From the NCBI RefSeq assembly GCF_020520425.1, contig NC_079491.1, forward strand, positions 45,560,027-45,624,026: DNA of 64,000 nt. The letters run 5' to 3'. Both the position numbers and the translations under genes were made by a program. This DNA comes from Spinacia oleracea. Lineage: Eukaryota > Streptophyta > Magnoliopsida > Caryophyllales > Amaranthaceae. Below are positions 21,388-30,338 of the stretch, piece by piece (positions within the stretch are counted from its first letter, which is position 1; each line of letters opens with the position of its first letter). The notes under the pieces are model-generated. The model did no database searches, had not been told where the DNA came from, and was given only the letters and a program-made list of their open reading frames with translations.

Positions 21388-23952
21388 TTACCCCGATGAT
21401 CCAACACCACCCCTAGATGCACAAGTTTTCTTATTATGCCCTTGACGTCGACAAATGCTACATGATTTTACATTGACACTGCGTCGAGCACTCGAATCCA
21501 TCTCATTAGGGTATCGAGACGACTTTGGGCGTCCCACACCACGCCGTTTACTAGCATCAGCAACTATTCTCACCCCAGTATAATGAGGCCAATAGGGAAC
21601 ATCAGGAAGTGGATGAAAGCTCTTCAAGTATGTTTGCCTATACTCGACAGTGGTAAAGAAAGGATCAACGAAAGCAGCATAAGATAAGCTGCGAGAACGA
21701 CAAACCGCAAGCACATGGGAGCATGGCAACTTGTAGATTTTTAATTTCTCACAAGTGCAAGTTTTGGCTACAAGGTTAACAGTGTGTACGTTACCACCTT
21801 TACCTGAAGACCTGCCTCCTCGTCCAGTTGTAACCTCAAATAGCCCCATCTCATGATCAAAGGCTTGGACCTCGTGAGCACCAGATTTTGCCATGTTCAT
21901 TTCAATTGTTGTTGTGGCCTTCTCAACGAAATCGTGGCCTTCTTCAATTCTCCTTTTACCCCAACCTCGTCTTGTAACAAAGTAGGAGTTCACTCGGTAA
22001 AACGTCATCCGAACAAGGGCGGTTATCGGCAAACAACGAGCACCTTTCATCACCCCATTAAAAGCTTCGGACATGTTTGTGGTTTTCACGCCATATCTAA
22101 AACCACCATCATGGTGGATCGACCACCGATGAGAAGAAATATCCATCAAGTACTTATGAGCTTCAACATTCAATTCACCAATTCTTCCCAAGTAGTAATC
22201 AAACTTCTTTCTTTGACGAGCATCTGCGGCTTTTCCGAAAAGGTTCTTCACATAAGCATTCTTGAACTGAGTGTTGACATTAGAGGCAAGGTGACGAGTA
22301 CAAAATCGATGGTGGGCACGCGGCTCCTCCCACCCACTATTGACCTCATTCATTGTTTGCAAAATCCCTGCATGTCTATAAAAAATGACACATAAACCTT
22401 CCCTCTGAGTAACTAAATGCCGAATGCATTTCATGAACCATTTCCAACTCTCACCATTTTCACTTTCAACAATAGCAAAAGCAAGAGGGAACAATTGAGA
22501 ATTCGCATCTGTACCCATGGCAATGAGTAACGTGCCCTTGTACTTACCATACAAATGAGTTCCATCTATGGTGATTAGGGGTCGACAGTGCTTAAAACCA
22601 TCGATGGAAGGCTTGAATTCCCAAAACACTCTCAAAAAAATGTGAACAGAAGGATCTTCATTAGAAGCCAAGGTACACGATTCCACGACGGTTCCTGGAT
22701 TAGATTCTTTCAATGCTTGCATGTACCTAGGCAACTCTTCGTAAGATTGCTCCCAATCACCAAAAATGCTTGCAATAGCCGTTTGTTTCGCTGACCAAGC
22801 TCTCTTGTAAGTGATGGTATACTTAAACTTGACTTTCACCGTTTGCACAATAACACGGATTTTCAAAGAAGGATCGGCACGAATAAGATCTTTTATCTCA
22901 TTGCATACAAAATCAGAGGAGAGAAGAGGATGATCGATTGAGTTTATGTCACCCAAACAATTACTTGCATGGGGGCCATTATACCTCACAATTCTGAATG
23001 AAGCAAGACAAGGATCCTTGATTACACGTAACCTCCATGAGCATTTGCATGAACTCTTTCTTTTACACTCAACTACGTATTTTGTGGGCTCACTCTCCAA
23101 CACCTTAAATGAATGATTTTTAGCTATGGAATAACCTTTGACTATGTCTTTCAATTGCGCCAAAGAATCAAACTCTTGCCCAATAGCAAATTCACCATCG
23201 AAAGAGTGGTTGTTGGACCAAGTCCTCCAAGAATCAAGCAAAATCGGATCCAACTCTGCAACATTGTTGAAAATTTGAGATGGAGCGCTTTCTCTTATAG
23301 CTTTGTCATTAGCATCTTGTGTATCTTCATCTTCATCAACATCACTATCCACCCCAACCGCTTCATCTCCAAAAAAATCAACACATATTTGATCTAGAGA
23401 ATCGAAAAGTATCATAGATGGATCACCATTTGTAGCTTCTACATGTGGTGTTTGAGTTGGAGAAGTGAGCTCTGAAATGTGTTCACTAGCATATTGTTCA
23501 TCCGTAAGCATTCTTGTGAATGAACCCGTTAACCCACTTTGATTTGTCAAGGGCAAGTAGGGAAATGGACTCGCCCATGAATCCATTTCATGAAAGGATT
23601 CCAAGTGGGATTGAGTTTCGGGTTGCTTTGGAAGTTGCTCGATGAACAATTGCATTGTGGTTGATTGTGTTTGAGACATAGCAATCAACATTGCTTTTAA
23701 AGAATTGTCATCATCCAACGGAATGGCTTCATATGAACCGGACATCATTGGATACCTCATTAGTAGCTTCAACTCCACATATCTCGAGTCACATCTCATA
23801 AGATCATAAACCTTACTCAAAACCTCATCATAACTCATTTGACAATTGACAAACCCAAATTTTCGCTCTCCTCCTTTATATGTAACATCACCGCTACTTT
23901 GCGAAATTTCCCCTCCCCAATGACAATAAATAGGATAGTCTGGCAACTCCAT
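21388..23952 (-). CDS. MULE transposase (MuDR type), open but probably inactive
   Basis: Open frame of 854 codons. Residues 1-110 look like a PB1-type N-terminal region (YKGGERKFGFVN). Residues about 250-330 are the MuDR DNA-binding region (FAIGQEFDSLAQLKDIVKGY, then a Cys/His-containing stretch ending GPHASNC). The MULE catalytic region follows: Asp463 in TIDGTHLYGKY, the second motif near residue 525, and a candidate Glu629 in TNMSEAFN. A SWIM zinc finger (CTCEKLKIYKLPCSH) lies near 725-745 and a CCHC knuckle (CSICRRQGHNKKTC) near 830. The second motif, SDRH in relatives, here reads FYRH with Tyr525 in place of the expected Asp. The protein would bind the element ends and cut them in the nucleus, but I expect it to be dead. 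A likely 5'-UTR intron is 23956-24389. Confidence 0.92.
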   Translation of the reverse strand: MELPDYPIYCHWGGEISQSSGDVTYKGGERKFGFVNCQMSYDEVLSKVYDLMRCDSRYVELKLLMRYPMMSGSYEAIPLDDDNSLKAMLIAMSQTQSTTMQLFIEQLPKQPETQSHLESFHEMDSWASPFPYLPLTNQSGLTGSFTRMLTDEQYASEHISELTSPTQTPHVEATNGDPSMILFDSLDQICVDFFGDEAVGVDSDVDEDEDTQDANDKAIRESAPSQIFNNVAELDPILLDSWRTWSNNHSFDGEFAIGQEFDSLAQLKDIVKGYSIAKNHSFKVLESEPTKYVVECKRKSSCKCSWRLRVIKDPCLASFRIVRYNGPHASNCLGDINSIDHPLLSSDFVCNEIKDLIRADPSLKIRVIVQTVKVKFKYTITYKRAWSAKQTAIASIFGDWEQSYEELPRYMQALKESNPGTVVESCTLASNEDPSVHIFLRVFWEFKPSIDGFKHCRPLITIDGTHLYGKYKGTLLIAMGTDANSQLFPLAFAIVESENGESWKWFMKCIRHLVTQREGLCVIFYRHAGILQTMNEVNSGWEEPRAHHRFCTRHLASNVNTQFKNAYVKNLFGKAADARQRKKFDYYLGRIGELNVEAHKYLMDISSHRWSIHHDGGFRYGVKTTNMSEAFNGVMKGARCLPITALVRMTFYRVNSYFVTRRGWGKRRIEEGHDFVEKATTTIEMNMAKSGAHEVQAFDHEMGLFEVTTGRGGRSSGKGGNVHTVNLVAKTCTCEKLKIYKLPCSHVLAVCRSRSLSYAAFVDPFFTTVEYRQTYLKSFHPLPDVPYWPHYTGVRIVADASKRRGVGRPKSSRYPNEMDSSARRSVNVKSCSICRRQGHNKKTCASRGGVGSSG

Positions 23953-23955
23953 ATT

Positions 23956-24389
23956 CTAAACAAAAAATAATATGATTAATAATATGAATCCCTAATTTGG
24001 GTCATCATAATCTGATTTCAATTCAAATGAACTTGAGAAATTGAAGACTAAAATTCCAAATTGAAAAACTCAAGAGCTTAAAACGAATCAAAGATAGGAC
24101 TTTTAAGAGTACTTTTAAGCGATAAACAATTCAAAAACATAAAAACCACAGGATAATCATTTTAACATAATATGATTCATAACATCGCTATCTCAGTTAG
24201 CGGTTAGAAATACATTAACAATAAAAAAAATTACAATTCTTGGTAATCATGATCATAAACCCATCAAACAAACCTAAGCATGATATTCCTAATAACATCA
24301 TCAAACAAACCTAAACATAGCAACAAATATTACTGAATTAATAATTAAATTCGAATATATTAATTCAAAAAAAAAATATTAGGGTTTAC
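23956..24389 (-). other. Probable 5'-UTR intron of the transposase gene
   Basis: On the minus strand CATCAG|GTAAAC (donor at 24389) and TTTGTTTAG|AATATGG (acceptor at 23956) flank an AT-rich stretch ending three bases before the transposase ATG. It contains one weaker copy of the AACCGCTATCT palindrome (24184-24206). Upstream exon sequence is about 24390-24700, GC-rich and untranslated. Predicted from splice signals only. Confidence 0.5.
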
Positions 24390-24761
24390 CTGATGTAGAA
24401 CCACCGACGGCCGGTGGTGGGTGAGAAAGAAGCTCGACGGCGTTGGTGGCTGATGAGGAACCTCGACGTCCGGTGGTGTTGAGGAAGAGGTCTGACGGTC
24501 GACCTAGGGCTTAGGAGCAATCCTCGAAACGGAGGAGCGACGGAGAACGGTGAGAAAGATGATCACGAAGGGTGAGAATTCGTTGTGGGTGAGGAGGCTC
24601 GACGGCCTGAGGGAGGGCGAAGACGAAGGTCACCACCGGCGACCCGGGCGGTGGAGAGAGATCAATGAGCGGGACGACGGAGAGAGAAACAGAGAGCGGG
24701 GTTTTTTTTTATTTTGATTTTTTGAATTTGCTTACTGGGAGGTATGGGAGAGCAAGGGGTA

Positions 24762-24851
24762 AACCGCTATCTCAGATAGTGGTTCATTAAACATTAACCG
24801 CTATCTCAGATAGCGGTTAAACCCCATGAACCGCTATCTGAGATAGCGGTT
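24762..24851. repeat. Three 23-bp palindromes inside the right MULE end
   Basis: Units at 24762-24784 (one mismatch), 24796-24818 and 24829-24851, with the same arm as the left cluster, AACCGCTATCT. Spacers differ from those on the left, so this cluster is not simply part of one long terminal repeat. Confidence 0.88.
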
Positions 24852-24891
24852 TTGCTCTGCTTATTTAAAAAAAAAAAGGCTGGTTCACTGT

Positions 24892-24978
24892 GCTGACGTG
24901 GACGGTATGGTGGGAATTAACAAGAAAAGTAACGTATTTTGGGAATTAACTTATCTTTGTGCAATATTCACTGTGCTC
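24892..24978 (-). repeat. MULE terminal inverted repeat, right
   Basis: About 87 bp, the inverted match of 17407-17497, ending CACTGTGCTC at 24978 directly before the nine-base duplication. Confidence 0.88.
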
Positions 24979-24987
24979 TCCTTTTTC
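24979..24987. repeat. Nine-base target duplication of the MULE, right copy
   Basis: TCCTTTTTC, identical to 17398-17406. Confidence 0.85.
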
Positions 24988-26122
24988 AATTTTTTTTTCT
25001 TTTTTTCTTTTAATTCTCTTACCTCTTTTTCTTTCTTTCTTTTCAGATTTGGTTTCATTCTTATTTTTATTTATTTATTTATTTTTCTTTCTCTTTTATT
25101 TTGTTTTTAGGTTAAGAGTATAAATAGTCATTTTTAGAAACCAACTTCATTCTAATGTAAATATTTAGTTCTTCTTTTTTTTCTTAGGGTTTAGGGTTTA
25201 GCTTTTAGAGAGAGAAAAGTGAGAAATTATCAATGAAATTGGGAGTTTTGATAATCAAGCATGACAAATTGTTGGAGATGTCCACCATTAATCAATGAGA
25301 AATTTCTTACTCTCTCTCCTCATTTAATTCTCTATTTATTGTTTTATTTATCGTTTTATTTAGTTTAATTGTTTTGTTTAGTTAAATGATTCATGTTTAG
25401 ATTAGTTGTTATTAATGTTTAGAATCATGTTTTTAGTTGTTAATTTCTATAAATTTTGTGTTTTTATGTTTATGGAGTAGTTTATTGGTTAGGGTTTGGG
25501 TGAAAACTCAACCATGAATGATTTGGGATTTGAGTTCAAAATTAGAGATTTTGCATGATTAAATTATTCCATGTTTGAATGCACTCAAGCTTTGTTGCAT
25601 ATGAATTGATCACTTGTGTGTAGCATTGTAACTTGAGGTAGTTGACCTTGGAAAATCAAGGGATTGTGACTTTGTGTTGACTATTTGTTGGTTGATGTTT
25701 AATTTACCTAAGAGTGATAGAGTGTAGGATGGGAGTCCGCATGTTTATCGTTCTAAGAAAGGATTCGCCTCGGGAGATGATTGGAGTCCATAATTGAACC
25801 AACATTTCATTCATGTAGTGTTTATGCATTATCGTCCCTAGTTTCGGTCCTCTTATGCTTGTATCATGATCGGTTGTCGTTTGATCCCCATTCCCTAACC
25901 TCGTTTGTCTTTGGTAGTTAGTTTTGTTGCTTTAGTTTTAGTTGGTTAGTTGACTTTCCAACTCGTTTCGACCTAGCTTGTTGTTCGATTAGCATAATCT
26001 AGTGCACCTTAGTCCTTGTGGATTTCGACCCTTACTTACCGCTTTACTTGTGTTTAGTGGTTAGTTTAGGTAATTTGTTTGATTAGGAGAGACTAGTAAC
26101 GACCTAGTTTTCCCCTAGATCA
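24988..26122 (+). other. Right arm of the solo LTR, no gene
   Basis: Continues the LTR broken by the MULE. Holds TATA-like GTATAAATAG (25118-25127), two TTTAGGG-type units near 25187-25201, and AT-rich sequence to the LTR end at 26122. Confidence 0.6.
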
Positions 26123-26127
26123 CAACC
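26123..26127. repeat. Target-site duplication CAACC, right copy
   Basis: Matches 15942-15946; LINE coding sequence resumes here. Confidence 0.88.
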
Positions 26128-28869
26128 ACTATCAGCTTTTGGCTGATAATCCCACCAACCAGCAGTCTTAATGTAGATTGCATTGACCCATCTAACCCAC
26201 ATTGTGTCCTGTTTTCTAGCTATAGCCCAAACATATTTCCCTAAAGCTGCAATATTCCATGCCTGAACTTGCCTTATTCCTAATCCCCCTTCCTTTTTAG
26301 GTCTGCAAACTCTATCCCAGGCAACATAACCTGGTTTAGAACAGAAGTAAGTGCCTTGCCATAAAAAGGCTCTATAGATAGCTTCAACATTTTTAAGCAC
26401 ATGTTTAGGAAGGATAAACACTTGAGCCCAGTAAGAGTGGATTCTTAAGAGGACTGAATTGATAAGAGTTATCCTTCCTGCAAAAGACAAGTTCCTAGAA
26501 CTCCAAGTCTTGATTCTTGCCATCATTTTATCAACTAATCCTTCACAATCAGCATTAGTAATTCTTTTAAAGTAGATAGGAACCCCTAAATACCTAAAGG
26601 GAAAGGAACCCAAGGCAAACCCAGAAAAGTCCACTACCTGCTGAACTACCTCTGGTTTCATACCAGCACAATACACAACTGACTTTTGAATGTTAGCCTT
26701 TAGACCAGAAGTGTCAGAAAAAAGTTTGAAACCTTGGAGAAGCAGCTGAATAGAGTGAAACTCACCTTTGCAGCATAAGATGAGATCATTTGCAAAGCAG
26801 AGGTGAGTCAACTTTGTAGACCTACACCTTGGATGAAATTTAAAGCAACTATCCTCACCCACCTTGTATAGAGTTCTAGACAGATATTCCATACATACTA
26901 CAAACAATAAAGGAGACAAGGGATCCCCTTGTCTTAACCCCCTGCTAGAAGCAAAATATCCTTGAGCTGAACCATTTAGCATGATTGAGAATTTGGGAGT
27001 TGTAACACATGCCATGATCCAATTAACAAACTGAGCTGGAAACCCCAAGGCAAGCAGCATCTCTTCCAAGAAATCCCACTTAATTGTGTCATAAGCTTTC
27101 TGCATATCTAATTTGATCAAGCAACCAGGTGATGCATTCTTCCTTCCATATTGTCTGACAATTTCTTGACACATCATTATGTTATGCATGATAAATCTAC
27201 CATGCACAAAGGCCCCTTGATTCTCAGCTATCAACATAGGTAGTACACATTTCATTCTCTCACAAAGGATTTTTGTGATGCATTTATAAATTACATTGCA
27301 ACAGGATATGGGCCTGAATTCAGTAACATTTTTTGGACATTTTGTCTTGGGAATCAGAGTGATAGTAGTGGAATTAATCTCTTTTAGGAGTTTTCCAGTG
27401 TGGAAAAAGTCCAGAACAGCCTTTGTTACATCCTCCCCAACTATGTTCCAGTTTTCTCTGAAAAAATGACTCCCAAACCCATCTGGGCCAGGGGCTTTGT
27501 CACCATTAATAGAGAACATAGCATACTTGACTTCCTCACTAGTGACAGGGGCTAATAATTGGTCTTTCTGCAGCTGTTCAAGTGTTGGACCAGCATGCAC
27601 AATATCAATCATAACATGACTTCTAGTAGAAGCTTTAGTGCCCAAGAGATTCTGGTAATACTCCAGAAAAGCAGCAGACACAGATGTTGGATCACACACC
27701 CACTTACCATGCATATCATGGATAGCATGCAGTGTGTTGTGAATAATCCGAGCTCTAATGCTTTTATGGAAGAGAGAGCTGTTCTCATCTCCATCCTTTG
27801 CCCAGGCTTCTTTTGCTTTCTGTTTCAGGAAAGAAATATAAGCAGCATGCATCAATTTATACCTCTTAGCAGCTTCAACTTCTCTATCAGCAAGCGCACT
27901 ATCACCAGGTGCTAGGTGAAGATTCTTCTGACACAAATCCAAAACTTGCTTAGCTTTTATGTCAGCAGCATGGATATCATCGAAGCCTGTTCTATTCAGC
28001 TCTTTAACAACCCCTTTCATTCTTTTTAGCTTCTGAACCACCTGATACATCAGGGTACCAACCACACCCTTTGACCAATTCACCTTGACCAAATCAGTAT
28101 AGCCTTCAGCATACTTCCACATGGAAAAGTACCTAAAAGGCTTCTTTGCAATGTTATCACAGGGGTACACAGCAAGCACAATAGGACAATGATCATATTC
28201 TCCTTCAGACAAAAAACCAGCTTCAGCATTAGGATAATTCTGAAACCACAAGTCATTGGCCAGAACCCTATCAATTTTAGAAAACACCCTAGCCTCCCCT
28301 ACTTGTTTATTACTCCAAGTGTAGAAGTGTCCAGCAGCTTTAACATCTTCTAGACCACATATATCTACACGATTCCTAAAGGCAACCATTGATTGATGCC
28401 TCACAGGAGCTCCCACCCTTTCATCTATATTTAAGACACAATTAAAATCACCCAGAACTATCCAAGGCTTGTGTACTCCAATACCCAAGCCACACAGATC
28501 CCTCCATAGATCCTCTCTTTCCTTGCTCTAATTAAAAGCATAGACAAAGGTACATCAAAAATCCACACTCCCACTTTTTGGACAAACCAAACAATGAATC
28601 AATTGACTGGTAACTTTCAAAACACTAAGAGTGAAAGCATTTGGATTCCATGCTAACACAATTCTCCCTCCCTTACAGCTGCTACTGTTGGTAGTGAAAC
28701 ACCAACCATTGAACATATTAACATATAAGGCCCCCATTTTTGTATGAGGCACCTTTGTCTCAAGGAGACCAACTAACCCAGCTCCATGAGAGTGAATAAA
28801 AGCCTTCACCTCATTTTGCTTCCTCTGGGTGTTGATCCCCCTCACATTCCAACTAACAATCCTATCCAT
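26123..28869 (-). pseudogene. LINE ORF2: endonuclease and reverse transcriptase, broken
   Basis: ORF2 of an L1-type plant LINE. The start ATG at 28869 (MDRIVSWNVRGIN) begins an apurinic-like endonuclease: SWNVRG, then LLETKV, then LGDFNC near 28440 and the SDH-like end YDHCPI near 28195. RT follows with FRPISCCNVIYK, LDMQKAYDTIKWDFL, GLRQGDPLSPLLFV and FANDLILCC. The catalytic FADD box reads FAND: Asp to Asn at 26788-26790. Two in-frame stops, TGA at 28555-28557 and TAG at 28528-28530, split the endonuclease. The rest of the frame is open to the solo LTR at 26122 and continues at 15946-15394. The enzyme would nick target DNA and prime reverse transcription on the nick. This copy cannot. Confidence 0.92.
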
Positions 28870-30253
28870 TGTGACCAGGAGAGTCCCCCCTCCCAGAAAC
28901 AATGTTCTGCAACATCTCCTCACCTCCTACATCATCACCCCCAAGTTGATCCTCACCCCCATCATCCTCCACTGTGGTATCATTCACTGTGGCATCATCA
29001 GTGTCTAGCACCTGGAAATGGTTCACAATGGGAATAATTGGAGGTCTTTGCTCTCTCCTCCTACTAGACTGCAACACAGTTTGGAACCCACCATTCTCAG
29101 GCACCAAAATAGTTCTGATAATTGGTGCAACAACAGGTGCAGCCTCTTGTCTAGGAACCCACATCTTTCTACTACCACCCTTCCTGCATTTTCTGGCATC
29201 ATGCCCCATAGTCTTACAGACAGTACACACCAGTGGTTTCCACTCATACTCCACATCAATCTCCACCATCACCCCCTTCTCATTTACAAACTTGAGCACC
29301 TCAGGGAATTCTTGATCTACAAGCACCTCCACCTGCACCCTAGCAAACTGCAATTTATCTCTCTTTGCAGTTGCATTATCTACCCTTTTCAGTACCCCAA
29401 GCTTCCCTACTATCTTGCTCAAACTTCTCTCCCCCCAATACATGAATCCCAACGTGTGCAGTTTCACCCAGATTGGGATAGATCTCAAATCCTCCTTTGT
29501 GAAATCCATGTCCTGAGTCCAAGGCTTCAGTACAACTGGTTTACTATCAAAAAAGGGTCGAGTCAGTTTTAGCACAGCATCTCTCTTCTCCATTGTAGTA
29601 AATCTCACCAAGTATACCCCCTTTTCCCCCAATACCACCTTGTCCACCCCCATATTCCTCCAAATTCTTCGAATGAACCCTTCCATGACATGAATAGGGA
29701 GATTAGCACCCACCACATAGCACATTACAGAAGAGTTCCAATAATCAATTTCCTCCTGAATGTCCTCTAAATCAATAGTCACACAATCCCCTGTTTCCAG
29801 ATTATGCAAAGGTATGGATTGATTCAAAATGTTCTCAGTATTATGTGGTATTGCTTCAGTATTAACAGTATTATGTGTAGCTATGTCAAAATCAGTGTTC
29901 AAGTTACTCCTTATATCCCCAAATTTAATCGGAGAAACAGGGTTACCTTCAATGTCATCCACCCACGCAATCGGCCTCAAGTTCGAGTGAATGTGTGATA
30001 GCCACTCTGAGAAATCCCTTCGTGCTGATGACTGGTGTTGCAGAGCCAAAAGCGACGCCGCCGGAGATAAAATATCCCCAAAACCGCCATCTCCAACATT
30101 CTGGGTATTAACAATTAGTGGCGCCAACACCTCCCTTTCCTGTTCAAGGTCCTCCAAGATTCTCGCAGATGATCCAGTAGCTTGTGCGTCACTTCCATTC
30201 TTATCGAGGTTCGAATTTGTTGCCTTCATCCGAGCTCTAGCTTTCCTTGCCAT
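28862..30253 (-). CDS. LINE ORF1 protein (DUF4283 and zinc knuckle), open
   Basis: Frame of 463 codons from the ATG at 30253 (MARKARARMKATNSN); an open extension upstream lacks a better ATG. The N-terminal third is Ser/Asn-rich and likely disordered. A DUF4283-type region follows at about residues 155-290 (VGANLPIHVMEGFIRRIWRN, LRSIPIWVKLHTL). After it comes the CX2CX4HX4C knuckle CTVCKTMGHDARKC and a basic, then acidic, tail. ORF1 proteins of plant LINEs bind the element RNA. The stop TAG (28864-28862) overlaps the ORF2 start ATG (28869) by eight bases, so the two frames overlap. ORF1 is open while ORF2 is broken. Confidence 0.85.
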   Translation of the reverse strand: MARKARARMKATNSNLDKNGSDAQATGSSARILEDLEQEREVLAPLIVNTQNVGDGGFGDILSPAASLLALQHQSSARRDFSEWLSHIHSNLRPIAWVDDIEGNPVSPIKFGDIRSNLNTDFDIATHNTVNTEAIPHNTENILNQSIPLHNLETGDCVTIDLEDIQEEIDYWNSSVMCYVVGANLPIHVMEGFIRRIWRNMGVDKVVLGEKGVYLVRFTTMEKRDAVLKLTRPFFDSKPVVLKPWTQDMDFTKEDLRSIPIWVKLHTLGFMYWGERSLSKIVGKLGVLKRVDNATAKRDKLQFARVQVEVLVDQEFPEVLKFVNEKGVMVEIDVEYEWKPLVCTVCKTMGHDARKCRKGGSRKMWVPRQEAAPVVAPIIRTILVPENGGFQTVLQSSRRREQRPPIIPIVNHFQVLDTDDATVNDTTVEDDGGEDQLGGDDVGGEEMLQNIVSGRGDSPGHNG

Positions 30254-30338
30254 GGCGTCACTGCTAAGCAGGAGAGAAAAACTAGAGAGAGAAACGCGCG
30301 CCCTACCAACTTCTTTTGCTGCCCCCTCCACGAAATAT
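30254..30338 (-). other. LINE 5' untranslated region and insertion edge
   Basis: Short leader of the LINE. At about 30335-30345 the sequence changes to family-A LTR sequence on the plus strand (compare 59817-59900), marking the LINE 5' end within a few bases. Confidence 0.6.

Larger units (their letters stand above)
17407..24978 (-). mobile_element. Mutator-like element with transposase and PMD gene
   Basis: DNA transposon of 7572 bp. Its ends are inverted repeats of about 90 bp starting GAGC, flanked by the 9-bp duplication TCCTTTTTC. It carries two minus-strand genes: a MuDR-type transposase (21388-23952) and, downstream, a plant mobile domain gene (18015-21276). Just inside each terminal repeat lie clusters of a 23-bp palindrome with arm AACCGCTATCT. 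The transposase has lost a likely catalytic Asp and the PMD gene has two stop codons, so this copy is probably inactive. Confidence 0.9.
15947..26122 (+). mobile_element. Solo LTR inserted in the LINE, hosting the MULE
   Basis: Begins TGATGAGTGACA and ends CCTAGATCA (TGAT...ATCA), flanked by CAACC on both sides. Without the MULE it is about 2.6 kb. There is no second LTR and no gag or pol, so it is a solo LTR left by LTR-LTR recombination. A short hairpin, GAGTGACATTTATGTCGCTC, sits at its start (15951-15970). TATA-like GTATAAATAG is at 25118-25127. The late segment (25700-26100), ending in a GTGGATTTCGACCC stretch, recalls Athila/Tat-type LTR ends, but I cannot assign the family firmly. Orientation is taken from the TATA box. 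Confidence 0.8.

Noticed and set aside
25186..25202. Interstitial telomere repeat (TTTAGGG units)
   Set aside because: Only about two units; a telo-box-like motif in an LTR at most.
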